Below, in pieces: positions 39,674 to 48,808 of a stretch of DNA of 64,000 bases (the stretch's first letter is position 1; every line of letters begins with the position of its first letter). Source of the DNA: an uncultured Lachnospiraceae bacterium. Lineage in GTDB: Bacteria; Bacillota; Clostridia; Lachnospirales; Lachnospiraceae. A program made the translations under genes and the position numbers. The stretch lies in the NCBI GenBank assembly GCA_946614165.1, contig CAMOGQ010000002.1, positions 1 to 64,000 on the forward strand, given 5' to 3'. The notes beneath the pieces were generated by a model. The model ran no database searches and was not told the origin of the DNA. It saw only the letters and a program-made list of their open reading frames with translations.

Positions 39674-40187
39674 GAGTGCTCATGAGAGAATGCATGGGCC
39701 CGAAAAGGACCAGGCAGATGAAAAAGTTGCCTGCGCAGTGGATGATGTCGTAGGGAATCCCCGCCACCCACCAGGCAAACTGGACCCTGGGCCCCGAAAG
39801 GACCAGGGTGTAGAGAGAACATAAGAAACCGAAAAAAAGACCGAAAGCGCCGGACAGGATGGCATAGTAGAGTGCCCCTGTCCGGCCTTTCCTTCGGGAT
39901 AACATGACCAGCAGGATCAGGACGGGCCAGACATAGTAATAGGTCAGGGTCCAGGGGCCGAAACCGAAGTAGACGCACTCGAAGGTGGCAAAGGCCATGG
40001 CCGCCGCCAGGGTCTTCCAGCCCAGGAACAGGGTGAACAGGATAAAAAGAAAGGAGATCAGCTCTATGTTGGGCACAAGATCCAGGGCCCTTTTGGAGAT
40101 CTCCAGAAGGGCCACCAGGGCCCCGGTGACGGCTATGTCCCTGGCGCTCCAGCCTTTTCTGTTTTCTGATCCGGGGGCGGAAGACAT
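39651..40187 (-). CDS. ECF transporter S component
   Basis: Small polytopic protein ARDIAVTGALVALLEISKRALDLVPNIELISFLFILFTLFLG; second gene of the riboswitch-led unit. Confidence 0.75.
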   Translation of the reverse strand: MSSAPGSENRKGWSARDIAVTGALVALLEISKRALDLVPNIELISFLFILFTLFLGWKTLAAAMAFATFECVYFGFGPWTLTYYYVWPVLILLVMLSRRKGRTGALYYAILSGAFGLFFGFLCSLYTLVLSGPRVQFAWWVAGIPYDIIHCAGNFFICLVLFGPMHSLMSTLRARDLL

Positions 40188-40205
40188 GGGCAGTTCCTCT
40201 TTTCT

Positions 40206-40655
40206 TTACTGGGCGGCATCCGCTTCTTCGGATGCCTGCGCGATTTCATAGACCAGGGAGAAAGAATCCCCGTCCGCTACGGGCTGGGCATCGGCTCCGT
40301 ACATGCCGTATTCGCCGTTGACATAGATGGCCCAGTAGGACCCGTTCTCGTCGTAATTTGCCCCAAGGCCGTTGACGGATTCGATAAAGAGACCGTAGTC
40401 GGACTCGCTCCCTTCATAGGTAAAGTCTCCTGCGGCCTTCAGTTCGTCCATGAGGCCGGCCAGAAATTCGGCGTCGGTCTTTCCGCTGTAGGCCTTTTCG
40501 GTCCCCTGGTCGTCCACGACGGTCAGGCTGTAGGCCTTGGTGCCCTGCTGGGGAGCGGGCCGGTTGTTCAGATATACCACTGCGAAGAGGGCAGCGAGGA
40601 CCGCCAGAAGAACCACGGCTCCTATGAGCTTTCTGTTTCCTGTTTTCTTTTCCAT
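40206..40655 (-). CDS. DUF4430 (transcobalamin-like C-terminal domain) membrane-anchored protein
   Basis: N-terminal TM; FLAGLMDELKAAGDFTYEGSESDYGLFIESVNGLGANYDENGSYWAIYVNGEYGMYGADAQPVADGDSFSLVYE. Confidence 0.82.
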   Translation of the reverse strand: MEKKTGNRKLIGAVVLLAVLAALFAVVYLNNRPAPQQGTKAYSLTVVDDQGTEKAYSGKTDAEFLAGLMDELKAAGDFTYEGSESDYGLFIESVNGLGANYDENGSYWAIYVNGEYGMYGADAQPVADGDSFSLVYEIAQASEEADAAQ

Positions 40656-40682
40656 AAATACTCCTTTCTCTGCCGGAGGCAG

Positions 40683-40708
40683 AAAAAATGCCGGGCAGCC
40701 GCCCGGCA
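40683..40708 (-). terminator. Intrinsic terminator, probable riboswitch expression platform
   Basis: Minus strand tgccgggc-ggct-gcccggca followed by TTTTTT just upstream of the DUF4430 RBS. Confidence 0.8.
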
Positions 40709-40811
40709 AATGGTAAAAGACGCATCAAAACAAAGGCCCGGCATGGACCATCCATGCAGACTGCCTCTCTTTTAAAGCGTGACTATGCCAGTTACTCGTG
40801 GCGCCCCGCAG

Positions 40812-41008
40812 CCTGCAGGCAGGTCTCCTGGCTTACGGATCGCCGCTTTCCGCCGCCTTCCCGGTCTCCCAGTGACATAAGGCCCTGTTCTCTGAACAGA
40901 ACCGGCGGATCGCTCCCCGCTTACAGTGACGAGTTCGTACAGGATTTGCACCTGTTTCCCTTTTCACCGGACCCGGGATCGGATGTCCGATCTGTCCGGC
41001 ACCTGCAG
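40812..41008 (-). ncRNA. Cobalamin (B12) riboswitch
   Basis: Minus strand: GGTGCCGG...GGTGAAAAGGGAAACAGGTGCAAATCCTGTACG...CACTGTAAGCGGGGAG...AAGCCAGGAGACCTGCC, the conserved B12-box order. Confidence 0.93.
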
Positions 41009-41095
41009 CTTTTCATAAGTTACAAGGCTTATAGTAGCATTCCGGCTGACCGCGCGCAAGAGATACCTGCGAAGGGCCAGCCGGGAAAGGGAACT

Positions 41096-42319
41096 TTATT
41101 CTTCGTTATCTTCTGTCTTTTCTGCCGGAACTTCTTCCTTTCCGGAAGCTTCCTCTGCCAGGAGGGACCGGGCTTCTTCATCCGCCTTCTTCAGCGCATC
41201 TTCTTCCAACAGATCGTCCATGGTGATCAGCATCATGTCGTCCGCGGTGGGATTCTCCAGGGTGGAGACCCTGCGGGCCTGGTTGGTGATGATCTCCTCG
41301 AACATGTTGCGGACCTCACGGGCGTTGGCGAAGTTCTCAAGCTGCCTGAACTTCCTGGCGACGATCTGGGCCCGGATATGGGGCTTTGCCTCTTCGTCCA
41401 CCTTATAATCGTAGCGATTGCAGTTCATGTAGAAGATGGCTTCCAGCTCATCTATGCTGTAGTCCGGGAATTCGATATATTTGTTGAAGCGGGACTTGAG
41501 GCCGGGGTTGGAATTAATGAACTTCTCCATGGGCACGGTATAGCCGGCCACGATTACCACCAGGTCGTCCCGGTGGTCCTCCATGGCCTTCAGGATGGTA
41601 TCTACCGCCTCCTGTCCGAAGGTATCCCTGTCGTCCCCGGTCAGGGCATAGGCTTCGTCGATAAAGAGGACGCCGCCCATGGCTTCCTTGATCTTGTCCT
41701 GACATTTGAGGGCCGTCTGTCCCACATAGCCTGCCACCAGGCCGGACCGGTCCACCTCCACCAGCTGTCCCTTGGACAGGACGCCGATCTTTTTGTAGAG
41801 CTTGGCGATGATGCGGGCTACCGTGGTCTTGCCGGTACCGGGGTTGCCGGTAAATACCAGATGGAGAGAAACGGGAACGGACTTGAGGCCCTGGTCCTTT
41901 CTCAGCTTCTGGATCTTGACGAAGTCCATGAGTTCCTTGACATCGTGCTTGATGTCCTGCAGACCGATCAGCTCGTCCAGAGTCTCCATGGGATCGGGCT
42001 CCTCTGCCGCAGGGGCTTCCTGGACTTTCGGCGCGGCAGCTTCCTGGACGGGAGGCGTTTCCTCCTTCTTTTCGCCTTCTGCCTTTTCCTCTGTCTTCAG
42101 ACCCATGGAAACCAGCTCTTCCTCTGTCAGGAAGTCTTTTACGTCCTGGCCGAAAAGCCTTCTGGCTTCAGACAGGGCATCCTCTGCCTGCTTCAGGGAA
42201 GCCTCGGGACCGGAGGCATATCTTGCCTTCTTTGTTTCCTTTATTCCTTCTTTGACGCCGTCGATCACGGGACCGAAGAAATCATCGTATACGTTCTTCA
42301 GATATTTTTTATCAGCCAT
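41096..42319 (-). CDS. CbxX/CfqX (SpoVK-like) AAA ATPase
   Basis: LDELIGLQDIKHDVKELMDFV, LVFTGNPGTGKTTVARIIAKLYKKIGVLSKGQLVEVDRSGLVAGYVGQTALK, GGVLFIDEAYAL; acidic/Pro-rich linker in the N-terminal part. Confidence 0.92.
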   Translation of the reverse strand: MADKKYLKNVYDDFFGPVIDGVKEGIKETKKARYASGPEASLKQAEDALSEARRLFGQDVKDFLTEEELVSMGLKTEEKAEGEKKEETPPVQEAAAPKVQEAPAAEEPDPMETLDELIGLQDIKHDVKELMDFVKIQKLRKDQGLKSVPVSLHLVFTGNPGTGKTTVARIIAKLYKKIGVLSKGQLVEVDRSGLVAGYVGQTALKCQDKIKEAMGGVLFIDEAYALTGDDRDTFGQEAVDTILKAMEDHRDDLVVIVAGYTVPMEKFINSNPGLKSRFNKYIEFPDYSIDELEAIFYMNCNRYDYKVDEEAKPHIRAQIVARKFRQLENFANAREVRNMFEEIITNQARRVSTLENPTADDMMLITMDDLLEEDALKKADEEARSLLAEEASGKEEVPAEKTEDNEE

Positions 42320-42515
42320 GGCGGGGAGATCCTTCCTGCCGCCCGGGGGCGGCTTTTTTCTGGAAATCTTATTTCCTTTCCAGTATATGCAACTGGCGGC
42401 AAAAATGCAAAGATAAGAAGCGCTTCCCTGCAGATCCTCTGTCCGGGCTTCGGTTTTGATTGACTAACTTATGTTTCCTGTCTTATGGTCAGAAAAGACC
42501 CGGGGAGGTGCATTC

Positions 42516-43145
42516 ATGCAGAACACTTTTTATTTTGTTTTCAACAGTATACTGCTGGGATTCGGGCTGGCCATGGACGCCTTTTCCGTTTCCATAGCGG
42601 ACGGCATACAGAACGCTTCCATGAAACGGCGGGAGATGGTCCGGATCGCGGGGACCTTCGCTTTCTTCCAGTGGCTCATGCCTCTTCTGGGGTGGTTCTG
42701 CGTGCACGAAGCTGTCAGGGCCTTTTCCTTTATGGAGAAATTCATCCCCTGGATCGCCCTTCTGCTCCTTGCCTATATAGGAGGGGGAATGCTCCGGGAG
42801 GGAATCGAAGAGTACAGGAAGGCGGCAAAGGCACAGGAGGATCCGGAAAAGACCAGGGAATCCTCCTATGAGAAAAAGCTTGCCTGGAAGACCCTGGCCC
42901 TGCAGGGAATCGCCACTTCCATCGACGCTCTGTCCGTGGGCTTTGCCATAGCGGAGTATTCCGCCCTGGATGCCCTGGCCGCCTCCCTGATCATTGCGGC
43001 GGTGACCCTGGCCGTCTGCCTGTTCGGCGTAAAGATCGGCAGAAAGGCGGGAGTGCTCCTCTCTTCGAGAGCCGCGATCCTGGGCGGGTGCATCCTGATC
43101 TTCATAGGCCTGGAGATCTGGATCAGAGCCATGCTGGGAATATAA
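42516..43145 (+). CDS. mntP: MntP-family manganese efflux pump
   Basis: LGFGLAMDAFSVSIADGI ... QGIATSIDALSVGFAIAEY (paired MDAFSVS/IDALSVG motifs). Confidence 0.9.
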   Translation: MQNTFYFVFNSILLGFGLAMDAFSVSIADGIQNASMKRREMVRIAGTFAFFQWLMPLLGWFCVHEAVRAFSFMEKFIPWIALLLLAYIGGGMLREGIEEYRKAAKAQEDPEKTRESSYEKKLAWKTLALQGIATSIDALSVGFAIAEYSALDALAASLIIAAVTLAVCLFGVKIGRKAGVLLSSRAAILGGCILIFIGLEIWIRAMLGI

Positions 43146-43172
43146 AAGAAAACGAACATACGAAGAATGCTT

Positions 43173-43201
43173 AAGGGAGGACGCGCAGCCTCCCTTTTTT
43201 T
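43173..43201 (+). terminator. Rho-independent terminator
   Basis: aagggaggacgcgcagcctcccttttttt. Confidence 0.85.
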
Positions 43202-43423
43202 CGTTTTTACGGCCGGCCCCCGGCTCCGGGTGCCTTTTCCTGCATGAGAAGGGACTTTTTTGTTGCATAGAGGACCCTTGTACATGGGGGGAAAGTGCTA
43301 TAATACCCTTAGCAAAATTACAGAATATGTGGTTTTGTTAATGCTTTCGGCTGCTGAGACCTGCGGTCTTCAGAGCCGGCGCGGGGCCCTGTTTGATCAG
43401 GGATCTGCAGAAGGGGGAGTCAT

Positions 43424-46400
43424 ATGAAAAAGAAAAAATCATTCCGGTGGGTGCGCCCTGCGGCGCTTCTTCTGTCTTTCATACTTGCGGCAGGGGCCTT
43501 TCCGCTGGGGACCCGGGCGGCAAAGACCTATAATACCTCCTATGAAAGCCTGGTATATAAGTATGGCGATGCCTACAGGGACCGCTATCCCGATCTGCCC
43601 TATATCTCCTGGATGATGGACTTTGCGGATGACCAGATCCACGGCTACGGGACCTACCAGGAAAAGAACGGCGCAGGCAACGGATACGAGCTGGATGTGG
43701 TCTGCTCCACGCTGATCTACTACGGTCTCTACTGCGCAGGCTACAACGTACCGGAATATATTGATATTTCCAGGGATGATGACATAGCCGCCGCCAGGTC
43801 CAGGATCATCAACGTACGGGACAACTTCTGCGCGGAGACCATGTACAGCAGAAAGATCATGACCAAGGCAGGCTTCAGGGCCATCCCCATCACCGGGGCC
43901 ACGAAGATATCCGACCTGAGGGAAGGGGACATTATCTGGATCTTTACCAAAAAACTGAAGGAACAGGACGAGGATGACGAATCCGCATACAGGGAAATGA
44001 CCAACAAGTCAGGCATGTATTATCATGCCGAGGCCGTAGTGGAGGTAGGAGACGGATATTTTGTTACCGTCGGTGCCCACGGCAGAGCGGGCCGCAAGGA
44101 CAACAGGCCGGGAGACAATCCGGCTGTCGACAACGTGGATGAGGTCTGCCTGCAGAGATATACCAACTTACATTATGACAGCAGGCCCGATCTTCCTTCC
44201 TACAACCTGATCTACCGTCAGACGGAGTCCACTCCCGTGGGGGACCCCAGGCCCTACCAGCCCGGTCTGATCCAGAAGTCCAGGGATATCCGCCTGAAGA
44301 TCAGCGGCAAGGGGGACCTCTACTTTGACAACGAGGACGCGCTGATCACCGATACGGCCGTGATCGGAACGGACGTTACGGTCCATGCGGTCCCCGATGA
44401 AGGCTATACGCTCAGGTCTCTGACAGCCAGAAACAGTATCAGCGGTCAGGAGATCACTCTGGAGAACGGAGGCAGTTTCCGCATGCCGTCCATGAGGCCG
44501 GGCGGGGCCATTACCATCCGGGCCAGATTCGTAAAAAGCCAGGAAGAGGAGGAAGGGCCCAGCGGCTGGGTCCAGGACGAAAACGAGAAGTCCTATTATT
44601 ATGAAGGCGAGAAGCTGACGGGCTTCCAGACCATCAAGGGAAATACCTACTATTTCGACAAAGACGGGATCATGCAGACCGGCTGGCAGCACATAAACGG
44701 GAATACCTATCATTTCCGGAAAAACGGCACCATGAGGACCGGCTGGCAGACCCTGTCCCGCAGTCAGTATTATTTTGACGACCAGGGCCGCATGCAGAAG
44801 GGATTTGTGCATGCGGACGGCAGGACCTGGTACACCGACAGGAACGGCGTCATGGTGACCGGCTGGCAGACCATAGGAGGAAAGACCTACTATTTCAGCC
44901 AGCATGAGGGCAGGGTCGGAGAAATGCTGACCGGGATCCGCAGAGTCGGCAGCTGCTACTACTATTTCGGACCCGACGGGGTCAAAAGGACAGGCCTGCA
45001 GGTCACGGAGGACGGCACCTACTATCTGGATCCCAAGTCTTCTCCTTCCGGCAGGATGGTGACCGGGATCCGGGTCGTAGGAGGCAGGAAGTACTTTTTC
45101 GGAGATGACGGAAAGGCAGCTTCGGGCTGGGTCACGATTTCGGGAAAGACCTACTACGTAAATCCTGCCACCAGTGCCGCGGTGACCGGCTTTCAGACCA
45201 TCGACGGCCATTACTACTATTTTGACGCTGGCGGGGTCATGAAGACGGGCTTCCAGACCATCCAGAAAAAGAAATACTATCTGGGCAGCGACGGGGCAGC
45301 CCTGACCGGCTGGCAGACCATAGGAGGAAAGACCTATTATCTGAACGAGAAGGGTCAGGCCAGGACAGGCCTTCAGACCATCGACGGCACCGGATACTAT
45401 TTTGACGGAAACGGGGTCATGAAGACCGGCGCTCAGACCATAGGAAAAAAGAGATATCTTTTTGACGAAAAGGGCAGGGCGTCCACCGGATTCCGGACAG
45501 TGGGCGGGAAAACATACTATGGAGACAGGAACGGCCAGATCCTGACCGGATGGCAGTCCATAGAGGGCCATTACTACTATTTTGACGCAGGCGGGGTCAT
45601 GAAGACGGGCGTCCAGACCATCCAGAAGAAGAAATACTATCTGGGCAGCGACGGGGCGGCCCTGACCGGTTTTCAGACCATAGGAGGTAAGACCTATTAT
45701 CTGAACGAGAAGGGCCAGGCCAGGACGGGCTTTCAGACCATCGACGGCAGGGGATACTTCTTTGACGCAGGCGGGGTCATGAAGACTGGCGTTCAGACTA
45801 TCAAAAAGAAGAAATACTTCTTTGGAGAGGACGGAGCGGCGGCCTTCGGCTGGCAGGAACTGTCCGGCAGAAAATACTACGTGGATGAAAAGGGACTGGC
45901 GGCGACAGGCGTAAGGACCATAGAAGGAAAAACCTACTGCTTCGACGGAAACGGGGTCATGAAGACAGGCGTTCAGACAATAAATAAGAAGAAATACTTC
46001 TTTGGAGAAGACGGCGCCTTAAGGACCGGCTGGCAGACCCTTTCCGGCAGGACCTGTTACGCTGACCAGAAGGGCATCGTCAGGACCGGCTGGCAGACCA
46101 TTGACGGAGCCAGGTACTTTTTTGACGGAAACGGCTATATGAAGACGGGCGTCCAGACCATTTCCAAAAAACAGTATTACTTTGCTTCTGACGGCAGGCT
46201 TGTCACCGGCTTTACAAAGGCCGACGGTAAGATCTTCTTTACCGATCAGAAAGGGGTCATCCAGAAGGGCAGAAGGACCATAGGCGGAAAGGTCTATTTC
46301 TTTGAAGGCTCAGGGGCCGCGTTTACGGGCGGCTTTAAGACCATCGACAAGAGGAGATATTATTTCGGCAGTGACGGAGCGGCCCTGACCGGCTGGCAGA

Positions 46401-46879
46401 CCCTGGGCGGAAAAACCTATTATTTTAACGCAGGCGGGCAGGCCGTCAGCGGCTTTGTCACCATTGAAGGGAAGCTCTACCGCTTCCTGTCCGACAATAG
46501 CCTGGATACGGCCGTGGGCCTCAGGACCATCGGCAGGAAGGTCTATTTCTTCGAGGAGGACCACAGCGCGGCCACCGGCTGGAAAGACCTGAACGGCCGG
46601 AAGACCCTTTTCGGCAAGGACGGGGCCCGCAGGAGCGGCTGGCAGACGGTGGACGGAAAGCGCTATTACCTGGACGGATCCGGAGCCGTAAGGACAGGTC
46701 TTGTGAGGGCCGGCAGATACCTTTACTTCTTTGATGAGGGCGGAGCCATGACGGTCAGTGCCTTTGTCGAGCATGGAGGAAGCACCTACTATTTCGGCAG
46801 GGACGGCAGGGCTTATACCGGCAGCAGGAAGATCGACGGAAAGACCTACAGGTTCGGCCCGGACGGGAAATTAAGATAA
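43424..46879 (+). CDS. Secreted cell-wall-binding-repeat protein with N-terminal NlpC/P60- or CHAP-like domain
   Basis: Signal peptide; ELDVVCSTLIYYGLYCAGYNVPEY ... YYHAEAVVEVGDGYFVTVGAHG (Cys/His candidate); then many ~20-aa TGWQTIxGKxYYFxxxG repeats. Confidence 0.88.
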   Translation: MKKKKSFRWVRPAALLLSFILAAGAFPLGTRAAKTYNTSYESLVYKYGDAYRDRYPDLPYISWMMDFADDQIHGYGTYQEKNGAGNGYELDVVCSTLIYYGLYCAGYNVPEYIDISRDDDIAAARSRIINVRDNFCAETMYSRKIMTKAGFRAIPITGATKISDLREGDIIWIFTKKLKEQDEDDESAYREMTNKSGMYYHAEAVVEVGDGYFVTVGAHGRAGRKDNRPGDNPAVDNVDEVCLQRYTNLHYDSRPDLPSYNLIYRQTESTPVGDPRPYQPGLIQKSRDIRLKISGKGDLYFDNEDALITDTAVIGTDVTVHAVPDEGYTLRSLTARNSISGQEITLENGGSFRMPSMRPGGAITIRARFVKSQEEEEGPSGWVQDENEKSYYYEGEKLTGFQTIKGNTYYFDKDGIMQTGWQHINGNTYHFRKNGTMRTGWQTLSRSQYYFDDQGRMQKGFVHADGRTWYTDRNGVMVTGWQTIGGKTYYFSQHEGRVGEMLTGIRRVGSCYYYFGPDGVKRTGLQVTEDGTYYLDPKSSPSGRMVTGIRVVGGRKYFFGDDGKAASGWVTISGKTYYVNPATSAAVTGFQTIDGHYYYFDAGGVMKTGFQTIQKKKYYLGSDGAALTGWQTIGGKTYYLNEKGQARTGLQTIDGTGYYFDGNGVMKTGAQTIGKKRYLFDEKGRASTGFRTVGGKTYYGDRNGQILTGWQSIEGHYYYFDAGGVMKTGVQTIQKKKYYLGSDGAALTGFQTIGGKTYYLNEKGQARTGFQTIDGRGYFFDAGGVMKTGVQTIKKKKYFFGEDGAAAFGWQELSGRKYYVDEKGLAATGVRTIEGKTYCFDGNGVMKTGVQTINKKKYFFGEDGALRTGWQTLSGRTCYADQKGIVRTGWQTIDGARYFFDGNGYMKTGVQTISKKQYYFASDGRLVTGFTKADGKIFFTDQKGVIQKGRRTIGGKVYFFEGSGAAFTGGFKTIDKRRYYFGSDGAALTGWQTLGGKTYYFNAGGQAVSGFVTIEGKLYRFLSDNSLDTAVGLRTIGRKVYFFEEDHSAATGWKDLNGRKTLFGKDGARRSGWQTVDGKRYYLDGSGAVRTGLVRAGRYLYFFDEGGAMTVSAFVEHGGSTYYFGRDGRAYTGSRKIDGKTYRFGPDGKLR
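44595..46870 (+). repeat. Tandem cell-wall/glucan-binding-type repeats (~20 aa; 180-nt higher-order period in part)
   Basis: GxxTGWQTIxGKTYYF repeats; 'GGGTCAT' + 'GAAGAC' recurs at 45240, 45420, 45600, 45780, 45960, with a variant at 46140. Confidence 0.9.
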
Positions 46880-47016
46880 AGAGCCGGATCGGGGCCAGGA
46901 GGCTCCAATGAATAACAATTTGATGCGCTGAATCGTAAAAGACCTGTTATAATAGGATGCGTGGGCCGGGAACTTCCCCCTGCCTGCGCATCTTTTTTTA
47001 TTCCAAGGAGGTTAAC

Positions 47017-48306
47017 ATGAGCGATTACAGGATCAATACCAAATGCGTGCAGGCTGGCTATACCCCTGAGAACGGCGGTCCCAGACAGATCCCGATCATC
47101 CAGTCCACCACATTCAAATATGATACCAGTGAAGATATGGGTGCCCTTTTCGATCTGGAGGCATCCGGATATTTCTATTCCAGGCTGCAGAATCCCACCT
47201 GCGACATGGTGGCGGCCAAGATCGCTGCCCTGGAGGGCGGTACGGCCGGCATGCTGACAGGTTCCGGCCAGTCGGCCAATTTCTTTGCGCTTTTCAATAT
47301 CTGTGAGGCCGGCAGCCACATCGTGTCTTCCTCCTCCATTTACGGCGGCACTTTCAACCTGCTTTCCGTGACCATGAAAAAGATGGGGATCGATGTGACC
47401 TTTGTGTCTCCGGATGCCGACGAAGAAGAACTGAACGCTGCCTTCAGGGACAATACCAGAGCCATGTTCGGCGAGACCATCGCAAATCCGGCTCTGACAG
47501 TCCTGGACATCGAGAAGTTCGCCAGAGTGGCCCACGCCCACGGCGTTCCCCTGATCGTGGACAATACCTTCCCCACGCCCGTCAACTGCCGGCCCATTGA
47601 ATGGGGCGCCGATATCGTGACCCATTCCACCACCAAATACATGGACGGCCACGGAGTGGCTGTCGGCGGCGCCATCGTAGACAGCGGAAAATTCGACTGG
47701 ATGGCCCATGCGGACAAGTATCCCGGCCTCTGCACCCCCGACGAATCCTACCATGGCATCGTTTATGCCGAGAAGTTCGGTCAGGGCGGCGCCTTTATCA
47801 CCAAGGCCACCAGTCAGCTGATGAGAGATCTGGGTTCCATCCAGTCTCCTCAGAGCGCCTTCTATCTGAATCTGGGCCTGGAATCCCTACATGTCCGTAT
47901 GCCCAGACATGTGGAAAACGGCCAGGCCGTGGCAGAGTTCCTGCAGGCCCAGCCCCAGGTCACCTATGTCAACTATTCCGGTCTTCCGGGCAACAAGTAC
48001 TATGAAACAGCCAGAAAATACATGCCCAACGGAGGCTGCGGCGTAGTTTCCTTCGAGCTCAGGGGCGGAAGGCCCGCTGCCGAGAAGTTCATGAAGAATC
48101 TGAAGCTGGCGGCCATCGAGACCCATGTGGCGGATGCCAGGACCTGCTGCCTCAATCCCGCCACCTCCACCCACCGTCAGCTGACCGATCAGCAGCTGGT
48201 GGAAGCCGGCGTTCCCGCAGGCCTGATCCGCATGTCCTGCGGCCTGGAGGACAAGGAAGATCTGATCGCCGACCTCAGGCAGGCACTGGAAGCCATAGAA
48301 GAGTGA
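47017..48306 (+). CDS. metY: O-acetylhomoserine (thiol)-lyase / Cys-Met metabolism PLP enzyme
   Basis: PIIQSTTFKYDTSEDMGALFDLEASGYFYSRLQNPT, VDNTFPTPVNCRPIEWGADIVTHSTTKYMDGHG, IRMSCGLEDKEDLIADLRQAL. Confidence 0.9.
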   Translation: MSDYRINTKCVQAGYTPENGGPRQIPIIQSTTFKYDTSEDMGALFDLEASGYFYSRLQNPTCDMVAAKIAALEGGTAGMLTGSGQSANFFALFNICEAGSHIVSSSSIYGGTFNLLSVTMKKMGIDVTFVSPDADEEELNAAFRDNTRAMFGETIANPALTVLDIEKFARVAHAHGVPLIVDNTFPTPVNCRPIEWGADIVTHSTTKYMDGHGVAVGGAIVDSGKFDWMAHADKYPGLCTPDESYHGIVYAEKFGQGGAFITKATSQLMRDLGSIQSPQSAFYLNLGLESLHVRMPRHVENGQAVAEFLQAQPQVTYVNYSGLPGNKYYETARKYMPNGGCGVVSFELRGGRPAAEKFMKNLKLAAIETHVADARTCCLNPATSTHRQLTDQQLVEAGVPAGLIRMSCGLEDKEDLIADLRQALEAIEE

Positions 48307-48338
48307 TTCCGTAAAGAAAGTATAAAAGAAGAGAAAAA

Positions 48339-48387
48339 AGCCGCCCTGTCCGGGTACCCTGGGGTACGGGGACAGGGCGGCTGCTTT
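48339..48387. terminator. Strong hairpin between convergent genes
   Basis: aagccgccctgtccgggtaccctggggtacggggacagggcggctgcttt. Confidence 0.7.
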
Positions 48388-48409
48388 CTGGGGAGGGCCC
48401 GGAAAAGCC

Positions 48410-48808
48410 TTAGGTAATTGTTTTTCCCTGCAGGGAAAGGCAGAGAGGAAGCCACTGACATCCCGGACAGCATTCTTCCAGGCGGCTCCTGTTCAGGGGC
48501 TCTGTCAGGGTCAGGAATTCTTTCCAGGGAAGGATCTGCCCCGGAGACAGACCGGTCATGGAAAGGACCTTCCGGTCAAAAAGAGAAGGTCTGGGGGAAG
48601 AGCAGGTCTTTCCCTTTCTGTTGGGACAGGCATCGCAGACCCTGTCCGTTCCCAGGGTCAGGACCACTTTTGTGTCCGGATCCTTTATAAGGCTGTCACG
48701 GATCCGGCTCAGAGAAAGGGTAAATTCGTCGCTGTAGCCTCTGCCCACGAAGTTCTGAAAACAGAGACCGTGGTGGGGGCGGAGGGGCAGGGGAGCTTTC
48801 TCACACAT
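48410..48808 (-). CDS. DUF1284-like Cys-rich protein
   Basis: LPLRPHHGLCFQNFVGRGYSDEFTLSLSRIRDSL; several Cys (CDACPNRKGKTC, CCPGCQWLPLC); start overlaps the bioY 3' end. Confidence 0.72.
   Translation of the reverse strand: MCEKAPLPLRPHHGLCFQNFVGRGYSDEFTLSLSRIRDSLIKDPDTKVVLTLGTDRVCDACPNRKGKTCSSPRPSLFDRKVLSMTGLSPGQILPWKEFLTLTEPLNRSRLEECCPGCQWLPLCLSLQGKTIT

Noticed and set aside
42360-42516. yybP-ykoY manganese riboswitch ahead of mntP
   Set aside because: I looked for the conserved motif because mntP often carries it, but could not find a convincing match.
44168-45571. 467-aa minus-strand ORF opposite the repeat protein
   Set aside because: Repetitive only because the sense strand is repetitive; no independent coding evidence.
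44595-46870. Possible CRISPR or satellite array
   Set aside because: The regular repeats are in frame, protein-coding and vary synonymously; no spacer structure and no cas genes.
46880-47016. SAM (S-box) riboswitch or T-box ahead of metY
   Set aside because: Leader is too short and lacks the conserved core motifs of either; only a promoter-proximal hairpin is seen.
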